Below are positions 35,950 to 44,772 of a DNA stretch of 64,000 bases, piece after piece (within the stretch, counting starts at the first letter, position 1; each line of letters begins with the position of its first letter). The notes beneath the pieces are model-generated. The model saw only the letters and a program-made list of their open reading frames with translations. It did no database searches and had not been told where the DNA came from. The DNA comes from Desulfonatronum lacustre DSM 10312. Lineage in GTDB: Bacteria > Desulfobacterota > Desulfovibrionia > Desulfovibrionales > Desulfonatronaceae. The stretch covers positions 571,665 to 635,664 of the forward strand of contig NZ_KI912608.1 of NCBI RefSeq assembly GCF_000519265.1, read 5' to 3'. A program made the position numbers and the translations under genes.

Positions 35950-37085
35950 AAAAAGCCTTTATTTTCAGGGTCATCTCGACTCGTCACCTCATCAGAGCCA
36001 ACATCCGCCTCAAACCCGAGAACATCCCGATGTTTCCGGTACAGGCCGCGGAACTGGTTGTAGCGCAGGCCGAGGAGTTCCGCGGCTTGGCGCTGGTTGA
36101 ACCTGGCTTGGAGCAAGGTTCGGCGGAGATAGCGGCGTTCCAGTTTGGCTACGGCTTCCGGCAGGCTGAGTTGCTCGGGCAAGAATGGTTCTTCATGCGC
36201 CATGTTTTGTCCAGCCGGGGAACTTGAGCCCGGATGTCGCACTTCTTGTCCGGCCTGGGGTGATCGTTCCGGAGCTGCGGCCTTTGTCGCGGATGGTGAT
36301 GCGGCAAAGGGATCAAGGACCACATCATTGATCACCGTCGCGTCACCGGCCCGGAACACGGCCCTCTCCACGACGTTTTTCAACTCCCGCACATTGCCCG
36401 GCCAGGAATACGTTTCCAGGGTCTTAACCACGGGTGCCGACAGGCGCGGCGGTTCGGCACGGCCCAGTTCCACGGCCATTCGGGCCGCGAAATGTTCGGC
36501 CAACAGGACCGCGTCACCGGACCGCTCACGCAGCGGTGGAACGCGCAGAACCTCGAAGGCCAGACGGTCCAGCAGGTCGGGCTTGAACCGCCCCTGGACC
36601 GCCAGGGCGACGAGATCGGCGTTGGTGGCCGCGATAATTCGTACGTCCACCTCCAGAGGCGTGGCTCCGCCAAGGCGCTCCACGACTTGGTATTCGGCCA
36701 CGCGCAGGATCTTTTCCTGCATGCCCAGGGGCATGGTTCCGATTTCGTCCAGAAAGAGGGTGCCCTTGTGCGCCGCTTCAAACCGGCCGCGCCGCAACCG
36801 GACCGCTCCGGTAAACGCTCCTGGCTCATGGCCGAAGAGTTCGGACTCCAGAAGCGATTCGGACAAAGCCGAGCAGTTCACGGCCACCAGGGGACCCTGC
36901 CAGCGATGGGAATGGTAGTGCAGCCGAATTGCGGCCAATTCCTTGCCCGTTCCCCGCTCACCGACGATGATCACGGGCCGGTTCACCTTGGCCACGGCAA
37001 CCAGGCGCTCCTGAAAGGCCAGGAAGGCGTCCGAGCGTCCCAGGGCCTCAAGCGTCGCGGAAATGTTTGTGGTCAAATTTGTCAT
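35946..37085 (-). CDS. pspF: PspF-like sigma-54 activator of the phage-shock genes
   Basis: 379 residues without a receiver domain: AAA+ domain (about 10-240) with Walker A GERGTGKE, sigma-54 loop GAFTGA and YSWPGNVREL, then a linker and a Fis-type helix-turn-helix (RQAAELLGLRYNQFRGLYR, about 340-360). Divergent from pspA, with a sigma-54-type promoter between them. The stop TAA lies in the terminal repeat of element B3, so the last residues may differ from the ancestral end. Confidence 0.9.
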
Positions 37086-37177
37086 AACTTGTTCTTTAAT
37101 GCCGAATATTGCCTGATTTCGTCAAGCAGTATTGTTCCTGTTTTTCGCAACACACCGAAATATCAACTAATATCCGT

Positions 37178-37194
37178 TGGCACGCCATATGCTT
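37178..37194 (+). promoter_or_regulatory. Sigma-54-type promoter of pspA
   Basis: TTGGCACGCCATATGCTTTT has GG at 37179-37180 and GC at 37191-37192, exact GG-N10-GC spacing, about 50 bases before the pspA ATG. The 90 bases upstream to pspF are AT-rich and could hold PspF binding sites. Confidence 0.8.
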
Positions 37195-37240
37195 TTCCGG
37201 AGCTGATTATATCGCCCCAAACCGCAAGGAGGACCAAGTC

Positions 37241-37996
37241 ATGGGTATTTTCACCCGATTTCGCGACATCATCAGTTCCAATATCAACGCCATGCTGGAA
37301 AAGGCCGAAGATCCGGAAAAGCTGCTGCGCCTGATGATCCAGGAGATGGAGGAAACCCTGGTGGAACTCAAGGCCTCCTGCGCCGGGGCCATGGCCGCCG
37401 CGGTCAGGATTCGCAGGGAATGGGAGCAGGTGGACGCCAAGATCCTGGGCTGGGGAGACAAAGCCGCCATGGCCGTGGACAAGGGCTACGAAGACCTGGC
37501 CAGGGAAGCCCTGCTGGAGAAACGGGAGCTGGAGGCCAAGGCCGATCGGTTGGCCGAGGAGTTGGCGGAAAGCGAGGGCATTATCGAAGGCTACAAGGAC
37601 GATATCGCCACGCTGGAGGAAAAGCTGCTTTCGGCCAAGGACAAGCAGCGCCTTCTGGTCCAGCGCCACATGCGCGCCAAGGGCCGCAAGCGAGCCGGCC
37701 TGGATCTGCGCCGGGCCGACTCCCATGCGGCCATGCTGCGCTTCGATGAGTTCGAACAGCGCATCGACCGGATGGAGGCCGAAGCGGAGTTGGCCGGTCC
37801 CTGGGCAACTCCCTCCGCTGGTCGTCAACGACGGGGTAAAGGCGAGGAGCCCTTTACGCTGGAGGAAAAATTCGCCAAATTGGCCGCGGACGAAGATATC
37901 GAACGTGAGCTGGCCGAGCTGCGCTCCAGAAAAACGGCTCCGGCAGGCCCAACAGGCTCTGGCCAGACCAGCCGGACCGACCAGAACGGGCTGTAA
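37241..37996 (+). CDS. pspA: PspA, phage shock protein A
   Basis: 251 residues from the ATG at 37241 (AAGGAGG upstream). Starts GIFTRFRDIISSNINAMLEK, then EDPEKLLRLMIQEMEETLVE, the N-terminal amphipathic helix and coiled coil typical of PspA, followed by a long coiled coil to about residue 190. A membrane-repair and PspF-inhibiting protein of the ESCRT-III-like family. First gene of pspABC. Confidence 0.95.
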   Translation: MGIFTRFRDIISSNINAMLEKAEDPEKLLRLMIQEMEETLVELKASCAGAMAAAVRIRREWEQVDAKILGWGDKAAMAVDKGYEDLAREALLEKRELEAKADRLAEELAESEGIIEGYKDDIATLEEKLLSAKDKQRLLVQRHMRAKGRKRAGLDLRRADSHAAMLRFDEFEQRIDRMEAEAELAGPWATPSAGRQRRGKGEEPFTLEEKFAKLAADEDIERELAELRSRKTAPAGPTGSGQTSRTDQNGL

Positions 37997-38045
37997 TCAG
38001 TTTCGGCCTGTCGCCAACTTCCCAACACTTTCAAGGAACACCGCC

Positions 38046-38294
38046 ATGATGGGTTTTCTGACCACTCTGGTTCTCGCCGGAACGGCGTTGATCATCGTTT
38101 TCTTCCTGGGCGTAATCGTGCTCACCGGCATTCGCCACTTCCGTTCCGGACCGGACGGTCGGATTTCCTCGGATGAAACCGACGAAGCCCGCATGATCCA
38201 GGAGATCTATCGCGGCCTGGAAAAACTGGACGCCCGGGTGGACAACCTGGAATCCATCCTGATGCGCAAAAACGAAGAAGGTGGTCCACAATGA
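38046..38294 (+). CDS. pspB: PspB-like envelope stress protein
   Basis: 82 residues: one N-terminal membrane helix (about 4-27) then a coiled-coil segment (MIQEIYRGLEKLDARVDNLE), the PspB layout. ATG 38046 or 38049 can serve. It overlaps pspC by four bases (ATGA). Confidence 0.88.
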   Translation: MMGFLTTLVLAGTALIIVFFLGVIVLTGIRHFRSGPDGRISSDETDEARMIQEIYRGLEKLDARVDNLESILMRKNEEGGPQ

Positions 38295-38668
38295 TCGACC
38301 ATGCGGGCCGGGATCGGCTCTACCGCTCCAGGAGCGGCATGATTCTCGGGGTGTGCAAGGGCTTGGCCCGATATTTCGACGTGTCCCTGTTCTGGACACG
38401 GGTCATCGCCGTGCTGTTGATGTTCTTCACCGGTTTCTGGCCCCTGGTGGGCATCTATCTGCTGGCCGGATTCCTGCTCAAACCCGAACCCGTGCTGCCC
38501 TTGAACAACGACGAGGAAAGCGATTTTTACCAAGCCTACGCCCGTTCCAGAAACGAGGGGCTTTCCAGGATCAAAAGCAAGTTCGACCGCCTGGACAAAC
38601 GCATCCGCCGCCTGGAAAACGTCGTCACCTCCAAGGAATTCGACTGGGATCGCCGGTTTAAGCGTTAA
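38291..38668 (+). CDS. pspC: PspC domain membrane protein
   Basis: 125 residues. PspC domain at the N-terminus: LYRSRSGMILGVCKGLARYF, then a hydrophobic hairpin (about 32-62), then a charged helical tail (SRIKSKFDRLDKRIRRLE). With PspB it senses inner-membrane stress and binds PspA. Last gene of the operon; no clear terminator follows. Confidence 0.9.
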   Translation: MIDHAGRDRLYRSRSGMILGVCKGLARYFDVSLFWTRVIAVLLMFFTGFWPLVGIYLLAGFLLKPEPVLPLNNDEESDFYQAYARSRNEGLSRIKSKFDRLDKRIRRLENVVTSKEFDWDRRFKR

Positions 38669-38682
38669 CGTGAAAAGGAAAA

Positions 38683-38961
38683 TCAGCCTCTACCGACTGC
38701 AACGTGATACACAATTTTTCGATGACAGATACAGTAGATCAAGATCAGGTCATCTTTAACCTTGTATATCACTCGGTAGTCACCGATTCTCATCTTCCAG
38801 TAGCCTTTCAATGTCTTTCGCAGAGGTAATCCGTAGGCATTGGGAGCAATCAGCAACCGAGATTCAATGGCCTTTTTTATACGCTCTCGCATCTCGGAAC
38901 TGATATTTTGCAGGTCTTTCGTCTTAACATCATGGTGATAAACCAACCGATAAGAATTCAA
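38683..38961 (-). CDS. RelE/ParE-family toxin
   Basis: 92 residues. RelE-type fold: LRKTLKGYWKMRIGDYRVIY and CICHRKIVYHVAVGR, with a basic C-terminal half. TTG at 38961 is preferred: it overlaps the antitoxin TGA as TTGA and has AGAGG seven bases upstream. An upstream TTG at 38967 is too close to that site. Confidence 0.85.
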   Translation of the reverse strand: MNSYRLVYHHDVKTKDLQNISSEMRERIKKAIESRLLIAPNAYGLPLRKTLKGYWKMRIGDYRVIYKVKDDLILIYCICHRKIVYHVAVGRG

Positions 38962-39194
38962 GACCAAACCTCTTCGTGGGACAGGGCCTTGTCGTGATCA
39001 AATGAGCATGCTCGTTGGTCCGCTATATTCGCCATGGTGACATCTTCCCTGATCTCCATCGCTTCCTTGACCAAATCGCGCATGATTATGGACATCGAAA
39101 CGCCATGCCCCTGGGCGAGCTCACTTACAGCTCCGTAAAGTTCTCCACCCAACTCCACATCCACTCTTGTTTTTTCTGTCGGCATATCATTCAC
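38958..39194 (-). CDS. Antitoxin of the RelE-type module
   Basis: 78 residues: N-terminal ribbon-helix-helix-like DNA-binding part (TRVDVELGGELYGAVSELAQ, IIMRDLVKEAMEI) and an acidic tail (FDHDKALSHEEVWS). ATG 39194 and 39185 are both possible. Overlaps the toxin gene. Confidence 0.78.
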   Translation of the reverse strand: MNDMPTEKTRVDVELGGELYGAVSELAQGHGVSMSIIMRDLVKEAMEIREDVTMANIADQRACSFDHDKALSHEEVWS

Positions 39195-39219
39195 CTCTGA
39201 TTGTCTTCTGGTGAGAAAG

Positions 39220-40689
39220 TCAAATGTTATAGGTCGACGACGCCGTCTCTCCTCCCGTTCCCGTCCAATTGGTGTGGAAGAATTCCCCTCTGGGCTTGTC
39301 GATGCGCTCGTAGGTGTGTGCGCCGAAGTAGTCGCGCTGGGCCTGGAGCAGGTTGGCCGGGAGGCGTTCGCAGCGGTAGCCGTCGTAGTAGCACAGGGAC
39401 GCGGCCACCACCGGGGCCGGGACGCCCAGATCCACCGCCGTTTTCAGGACCGTGCGCCACGCGGCCTGGGCCCCGGCCAGGACTTCGCGAAAATACGGAG
39501 CCAGCAGGAGGTTGGCCAGTTCCGGATCGGCATCGTAGGCTTCCTTGATCGTGCCCAGAAAACGGGCCCGGATGATGCACCCTTCCCGCCAGAGCAGGGC
39601 GATTTCCCCGAGGTTCAGGTTCCATCCATATTCCAGGGAGGCCGCGCGCAACAGTTGAAATCCCTGGGCGTAAGAACAAATCTTGGCCGCGTAGACGGCT
39701 TTCTCCAACTGATCCACGAACGCGGCCGCGTCGCCGTCAACGCCTTGCGAGGAGTCCTTGCCTGGGCCGGAAAGGTACGGTCCGGCAGCGACCCGCTCCT
39801 CCTTGATCGCGGAAAGGAACCGGGCAAAGACTGCCTCGGCGATCTGGGGGATGGCCACGCCTAGGTCCAGGCCGACCTGGGAGGTCCACTTGCCCGTGCC
39901 TTTCTGGCCGGCCGTGTCCAGGATCAGGTCAACGGTGGGCCTCCCGCTTTCCGGATCCACATGCCCGAGAATGTCCGCGGTGATCTCAATCAGATAGGAG
40001 TCCAGTTCCCTGGTGTTCCAGGCCGCGAATATGGGTTGGATCTGTTCCGCGCCCAGGCCCAGGCCCTGGGACAGCAGGTGGTAGGCCTCGCAGATCAGCT
40101 GCATGTCGCCGTACTCGATCCCGTTGTGGACCATTTTCACGAAATGCCCGGACCCGTCGGGTCCAACCCAGTCGCAACACGGGGTGCCGTCCGCCACCTT
40201 GGCCGCGATGGCCTGGAAGATCGGCTTCAGCGCCGGCCAGGCCAGGGCGTTGCCGCCGGGCATGATGGACGGCCCGAGCAGGGCCCCTTCCTCTCCTCCG
40301 GAAACCCCGGCCCCGACGTACAGCAAGCCTTTCGCGGCCAGATCCGTGCAGCGCCGGGTCGTGTCCAGGTAGGAACTGTTGCCGCCGTCCACGAGGATGT
40401 CTCCCGGCTCCAGCAGCGGTTCCAGAGCGTCGATGAGCTGATCCACGGCCGCGCCGGCCCGGATCATGAGCATGATCCGGCGAGGTCGTTCCAGGCTGGC
40501 GACCAGCTCCTCCAAAGTCCGGCATCCGACCAGATTCTTGCCCCGGCCCCGGCCGGCCAGAAAGGCGCCCACCTTGTCCACGGTCCGGTTGTGGCAGGCC
40601 ACCCTGAACCCCTTGCTTTCCATGTTCAGGATCAGATTTTCGCCCATCACCGCCAAACCGATCACCCCGATATCCGCGAGCTTGTTCAT
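39220..40689 (-). CDS. gnd: 6-phosphogluconate dehydrogenase, decarboxylating
   Basis: 489 residues from the ATG at 40689 (GAGG upstream). NADP site IGVIGLAVMGENLILN, catalytic regions GVSGGEEGALLGPSIMPGGN and KMVHNGIEYGDMQLICEAYH, and IQAQRDYFGAHTYER-like C-terminus. Oxidises 6-phosphogluconate to ribulose 5-phosphate and CO2. Length fits the long, dimeric bacterial form. Monocistronic here; zwf is not in the window. Confidence 0.95.
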   Translation of the reverse strand: MNKLADIGVIGLAVMGENLILNMESKGFRVACHNRTVDKVGAFLAGRGRGKNLVGCRTLEELVASLERPRRIMLMIRAGAAVDQLIDALEPLLEPGDILVDGGNSSYLDTTRRCTDLAAKGLLYVGAGVSGGEEGALLGPSIMPGGNALAWPALKPIFQAIAAKVADGTPCCDWVGPDGSGHFVKMVHNGIEYGDMQLICEAYHLLSQGLGLGAEQIQPIFAAWNTRELDSYLIEITADILGHVDPESGRPTVDLILDTAGQKGTGKWTSQVGLDLGVAIPQIAEAVFARFLSAIKEERVAAGPYLSGPGKDSSQGVDGDAAAFVDQLEKAVYAAKICSYAQGFQLLRAASLEYGWNLNLGEIALLWREGCIIRARFLGTIKEAYDADPELANLLLAPYFREVLAGAQAAWRTVLKTAVDLGVPAPVVAASLCYYDGYRCERLPANLLQAQRDYFGAHTYERIDKPRGEFFHTNWTGTGGETASSTYNI

Positions 40690-40721
40690 CCGTTTTTCCT
40701 CTTTCGTGGTTGCTGGTTGCG

Positions 40722-41111
40722 TCACACAAAGTTTCCGTTCTCACTGGCCTCGCGGGGCCGTCGCCAGGGTAGATGGCCGTTCAGCTCGATTTCCAGGGAA
40801 AAGCTGAGAAAGGTCCGGATCAATACCAAAAGCCCCAACAGAGCGACATGCTGTAAGTTGAAATTGTGGGTGGCGGTCAAGATGATGTCCCCGGCCACCA
40901 GCAGTTCCAAACCCAGCAAAATGGCCTTGCCCATGCCGCGACGATAGTCGTGATAGAAGCGATCCGTATTGCGATGCACCCAGGAACGGTACAAAAAGAG
41001 TCCGGTGGTGGCCACCACGCCGACGCAGATTATCGCCACGCCCAGAGCCTCCATGCTCAAGGCGGCGTAATACATGAAACGAACGAACAAACCAATGGGC
41101 TCTCCAACCAT
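40722..41111 (-). CDS. DUF1622 membrane protein
   Basis: 129 residues from the ATG at 41111 (GGAG six bases upstream; an in-frame TTG lies 12 bases earlier). Three hydrophobic helices with GKAILLGLELLVAGDIILT and a final VALLGLLVLIRTFLSFSLEIE, the DUF1622 pattern. Function unknown. It lies 32 bases upstream of gnd on the same strand. Confidence 0.8.
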   Translation of the reverse strand: MVGEPIGLFVRFMYYAALSMEALGVAIICVGVVATTGLFLYRSWVHRNTDRFYHDYRRGMGKAILLGLELLVAGDIILTATHNFNLQHVALLGLLVLIRTFLSFSLEIELNGHLPWRRPREASENGNFV

Positions 41112-41187
41112 GTCGCGCTCCAATGCTCAAATGTGTCAAGAAAAACGAGCCTTGATTCCTGCCCAAAGAGGCCCTACAGAGACTCCC

Positions 41188-41667
41188 ATGCCTACCTCGT
41201 CTCCAAAGCCCTCAATGTGGTACCTGATCCCCGCGGCGCTTCTGGCTCTGCTGGTCGCGGTGCTGATTTTTCACTACGCGACCCAGTCCTCATCAACAAC
41301 CGCTTCGGGAGAAAACCTTACGGCCAAAGCCGCCTGGGAGCTGGTTCAGGAAGGAGAGCTGAGCATCGTGGACATCCGGCGTCCGGAAGAGTGGCGGCAA
41401 ACCGGAACGCCTCAAGGCGCGATCCGGCTGTCCTTCGAAACCCACCCCGAAGGGCCGGAAGGCTTCCTCCGGGACCTGGAAGCGGCCCTGGAATCCGACA
41501 AGACCCGACCCTTCGCCATCATCTGCCGCACCGGCAACCGCACCGGCCTCTTGCTTCCCTTCCTGCACGCCAACGGATTCACCGCGACCAGGGCCATCCC
41601 CGAAGGCATGGCCGGCAGCAGCCATGGCCGAGGCTGGCTGCGCCACGGCCTGCCCCTGGATCGCTGA
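41188..41667 (+). CDS. Membrane-anchored rhodanese-like protein
   Basis: 159 residues from the ATG at 41188. One N-terminal anchor (MWYLIPAALLALLVAVLIF) and a rhodanese domain (about 45-155) with IVDIRRPEEWRQTG and active-site loop AIICRTGNRTG, the Cys intact. Likely faces the periplasm and handles sulfane sulfur. The start is uncertain because no strong ribosome-binding site is present. Its upstream region overlaps that of the divergent DUF1622 gene. Confidence 0.8.
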   Translation: MPTSSPKPSMWYLIPAALLALLVAVLIFHYATQSSSTTASGENLTAKAAWELVQEGELSIVDIRRPEEWRQTGTPQGAIRLSFETHPEGPEGFLRDLEAALESDKTRPFAIICRTGNRTGLLLPFLHANGFTATRAIPEGMAGSSHGRGWLRHGLPLDR

Positions 41668-41689
41668 ATGGACCGCTGAACCCGGCCCC

Positions 41690-42541
41690 TCACCCCGTCT
41701 CGTCCACAATTCGCCCGGAGTTGCGAAACAGCAAATCCAGCAGGATTTGTTCCAGCGACTTCGTGGGCACATGCCGCCGAGCCTCCACGGCCTGATCCAG
41801 CAGATCAGCCTGGGATTCCAGTGAGGCGGCCTGATATTCCAGGCCGTCCTGGCGGCGGGTGTAAATGTCTTCGATGAGGGTCATGTCGCCGATATAGCCG
41901 GACAGGGTCTGCAATTGGTTGTCCAGATCACCGCCCGCACTATCGTCAAGATTCGCGCCAGTAAGGTTACCCCACGCAAAATCGGAATTCGCTGCATCCA
42001 GCGCCCGGAAAGTGAGATCAAACCCGCCATCCGGAAAACCCTGGATATGCACCTCCCCATCCGCTGAAATCTGCTCGGTGTCCCATTGACTTTTGTCCAG
42101 GAGGGCGATGTTGTTGTACCGTGTGGCCCCAATGGTGCTTGTGATGCGTTCGCGCAAGGCATCGTAGTCGTCCTTATCCTCTTGAGAGATTGTCCCGCCC
42201 TCGTCGATTTTTGTCTGAACGGATTTCGCCAACGCCTCCATCTCTTCCAGCAGCCCCTTGATGGTGCTCACAGCCTCCTTGGCGATGCCCATCATCGCTC
42301 CTCCTTCCTTCACGTTCCGGGCATTCTGCCGGATCGTCCGGCTGTCCGCGCGGAGCTTTCCGGTAATGGCCTCGTCGAAGGGATTGGTCAGGGGCTGGAC
42401 CGGCTGGCGGCCCAGGATCATGGACCGCAGGTTGGCGCCCACGCTGGAGCCGTGAAAATAGGCGTTCATCAGCATGTCCTGCTGCCAGAGCTGATTGGCC
42501 GTATCGTAAAGCACGAGCCGTTGCAGGTCACTTAAAGCCAT
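41690..42541 (-). CDS. Flagellin-like protein
   Basis: 283 residues. Residues about 60-140 resemble the flagellin N-terminal helical domain (LRADSRTIRQNARNVKEGGA, TIKGLLEEMEALAKS, YDALRERITSTIGATRYNNI), and the C-terminal part (LIEDIYTRRQDGLEYQAASL, ESQADLLDQAVEARR) the terminal D0/D1 helices. The first about 50 residues are not flagellin-like. No other flagellar gene is in the window. Could be a minor flagellin, a hook-associated variant or a secreted relative. Confidence 0.6.
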   Translation of the reverse strand: MALSDLQRLVLYDTANQLWQQDMLMNAYFHGSSVGANLRSMILGRQPVQPLTNPFDEAITGKLRADSRTIRQNARNVKEGGAMMGIAKEAVSTIKGLLEEMEALAKSVQTKIDEGGTISQEDKDDYDALRERITSTIGATRYNNIALLDKSQWDTEQISADGEVHIQGFPDGGFDLTFRALDAANSDFAWGNLTGANLDDSAGGDLDNQLQTLSGYIGDMTLIEDIYTRRQDGLEYQAASLESQADLLDQAVEARRHVPTKSLEQILLDLLFRNSGRIVDETG

Positions 42542-42795
42542 GATGGTCCCCCTGTTGATGGGTGGAAGATCAGATTGGTTGTGGACCCGGACCCCAGCCG
42601 TATCAGAAACTTGACCATGGCACGCATCATGTTCCGTTCCCCTTTAGGCCAAAAGATCGTCGCGGCTTGGATAGAAAGACATTAGTCTTTAGCTATCCTC
42701 AGCGGGTTGGAATTTCAATCCATTGATCATGATTTTCCCGGCGAGAGTGACGGGGGGCGACATGAATTGGTAAATGTAGGGTGGGCTTTACTGTT
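42542..42795. other. Spacer with small hairpin
   Basis: Non-coding. GATAG-AAAGAC-ATTA-GTCTTT ... CTATC (42670-42697) can fold into a hairpin after rsmB on the minus strand, but has no T-run. Confidence 0.3.
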
Positions 42796-44121
42796 TCATT
42801 TTCTCTCCAGCACTGCTCCCCAGAAGAACTCTCCGGCTGGCGAATCCGGCGGGGTGGCGTATTGGGTGGTGATGGTGAAGGCGGGATGATTGTTCAGGAA
42901 GTGAGTCATTCTGGATTGGTTTTCGTCGGGATTGAGCGTGCAGGTGATGTAGACGATGCGTCCGCCCGGGGCCAGGCTCGCTGCAGCTTGTTGGAGGATG
43001 CGGTTTTGGAGGGCGATCAGGGGGGGGATGTCCTTGGGGGTGCGTTTCCACTTGCTGTCCGGGCGACGGGCCAGGACGCCGAGGCCGGAGCAGGGTACGT
43101 CCAGCAGGATGGTTCGGGGCTGCTCCTTCCAGGGCGGCGGTGCGTCGGCCCGGGCCAGGACCACTGGGATGGGGGGCAGGCCCAGGCGGCGGAGTTCCTG
43201 GACGAGGCCACGCAGCCGGACCGGATTGGGATCGCTGGCAAGCACTCGCTTTTGGCCTCGCTCCAGTAGGTAAGCGGTTTTTCCGCCCCTTCCGGCGCAG
43301 GCGTCCCAGATCGGCTCCGGCCAGGAGCCCGCCCCCAGGGCTCGCAAGACACGTTGGGCTTCCAGGCTTTGCCGGGAGACGGCTCCGTTTCGGATGTCCT
43401 CGGTCAGGTCCGGAAACGCCCGGCGGGCCGTTTCTCGGGAACAGGCGATGCTTAGGGAATCGAGGATTTCCAGTTCCGGGGCAAAGGCTTCCACCTGACG
43501 GGTCAGGGCGTCCCGCCGAGGATGCAGCGGGTTGATCCGCAGCCCCAACGGAGCAGGCGAGGACTGGGCCTCGGCCAGCCTGGAAGCCGTGTCCAGGCCG
43601 TATCCGTTGATCCACAGATCAACGATCCACAGCGGCAGGGAATGGTAGCGGGAGAGAAAGGTCCGCTCGTCAGTTCGCTCATTTGGCGCGTCCCGGCGAT
43701 AGAAATCCGGGTCAAGCAGGGTCTGGGACTGTTCGTAAACCCAGGTCATCCAGGCCGAAGCCACCTTGGCCAGTCCGCCTCCCCACTTCTTGCGCACCCG
43801 GTTGGTCAGCCAGGACCGGGTAGCGAATTCCGGAATCCGCTCCAGAAAAAGCGCCTCGTATCCGGCTAGTTCCAGGGCTGTCCGGCACTGGGGCGGCAGA
43901 TTGCCGGGCTTGCGCAGGAAGCGGTCCAGACAAAAGGCCAGCCTGCCCTTGTGGCGCAGATACCCGTAACACAACTCCGCCGCCAGGTTGGCGTCCCGGA
44001 CGTCGAGCTTGCGCTCGCGAATCTGGCCGTCCAAGGCAAACTGCGCGTCATCGCCCCGTATGATCCGGCCCAGGGCGGCCAGGGCCGCGAGGCGGGCCGG
44101 GGGGATTGTCGGTTGGGGCAT
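42796..44121 (-). CDS. rsmB: 16S rRNA m5C methyltransferase, RsmB/Sun family
   Basis: 441 residues: N-terminal NusB-like helical domain (about 1-140) and a SAM-dependent RNA m5C methyltransferase domain with SAM site DACAGRGGKTAYLL and the two cysteines of the mechanism in LDVPCSGLG and VYITCTLNPDEN. Methylates C967 of 16S rRNA in E. coli. In the same direction as the hisS-aspS-def-fmt run, separated from it by the DUF4160/DUF2442 pair. Confidence 0.9.
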   Translation of the reverse strand: MPQPTIPPARLAALAALGRIIRGDDAQFALDGQIRERKLDVRDANLAAELCYGYLRHKGRLAFCLDRFLRKPGNLPPQCRTALELAGYEALFLERIPEFATRSWLTNRVRKKWGGGLAKVASAWMTWVYEQSQTLLDPDFYRRDAPNERTDERTFLSRYHSLPLWIVDLWINGYGLDTASRLAEAQSSPAPLGLRINPLHPRRDALTRQVEAFAPELEILDSLSIACSRETARRAFPDLTEDIRNGAVSRQSLEAQRVLRALGAGSWPEPIWDACAGRGGKTAYLLERGQKRVLASDPNPVRLRGLVQELRRLGLPPIPVVLARADAPPPWKEQPRTILLDVPCSGLGVLARRPDSKWKRTPKDIPPLIALQNRILQQAAASLAPGGRIVYITCTLNPDENQSRMTHFLNNHPAFTITTQYATPPDSPAGEFFWGAVLERK

Positions 44122-44175
44122 GACGATTACGTTCTCGTTGCGTCCACGAGAGGCATGCTGGAGGTTTACTGTTGC

Positions 44176-44424
44176 TCAAACAGAAGATGGTGTCGCGGGC
44201 AATCCGTCATGATAGATGGTTTCCGGCGCGATATCGATGTCCCCGGGCCATGTCACCGTACCGTAGTCCACCCTGGCCAGGGAGAAAAAGCCGGGATTCT
44301 CCAGGCGCTGGTAGATAGGATAGTGAAGGTAAGGGCGCATGTCGAAGCGTCGTACTTCACCCGTGTTGAAAGTGACGACGAGATGATAATCCTGGATCGA
44401 TTTTACGGCGGTTACTTCAATCAT
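44176..44424 (-). CDS. DUF2442 protein
   Basis: 82 residues from the ATG at 44424 (GAGAGGAC upstream). MIEVTAVKSIQDYHLVVTF, GEVRRFDMRPYL and FFSLARVDYGTVTWPGDIDI are typical of DUF2442. It starts 10 bases after the DUF4160 gene. Such pairs are common in bacteria and behave like toxin-antitoxin-type cassettes in distribution; a proven role is lacking. Confidence 0.85.
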   Translation of the reverse strand: MIEVTAVKSIQDYHLVVTFNTGEVRRFDMRPYLHYPIYQRLENPGFFSLARVDYGTVTWPGDIDIAPETIYHDGLPATPSSV

Positions 44425-44434
44425 GTCCGTCCTC

Positions 44435-44704
44435 TCAACGTAATGGTTCAATGGGAAACACCGACTCGCCGTTCACGGCCAACGTCCAGTTGGCCATGAG
44501 TTCTTCATCATGAATCGCAATCCAGGCTTGCACAAGTCGAAGTTTTTTCGAAGGAATTTCGCCTTCAAGCAATTCACCGCTAGGAATGGCGACAACAGCT
44601 TTCATCCCCTGGTATTCGACATGCAGGTGCGGCAGTTTGTGTTGTTTGTTGTCCATGTACAACAAACGAACAATGATTCCGTAAAACATGCTGATGGTCG
44701 GCAT
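44435..44704 (-). CDS. DUF4160 protein
   Basis: 89 residues from the ATG at 44704 (AAGGAG seven bases upstream). Begins MPTISMFYGIIVRLLYMDNK, then LPHLHVEYQGMKAVVAIPSG, the conserved DUF4160 segment with its His pair, and LVQAWIAIHDEELMANW. First of a two-gene unit with the DUF2442 protein. Confidence 0.85.
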   Translation of the reverse strand: MPTISMFYGIIVRLLYMDNKQHKLPHLHVEYQGMKAVVAIPSGELLEGEIPSKKLRLVQAWIAIHDEELMANWTLAVNGESVFPIEPLR

Positions 44705-44772
44705 GGCGCTGCTCCTTGTGAAAATGGAGATCGAAGGGTGTCGCTGACTTACAAAGGTCCTCCCTGCCTTCG

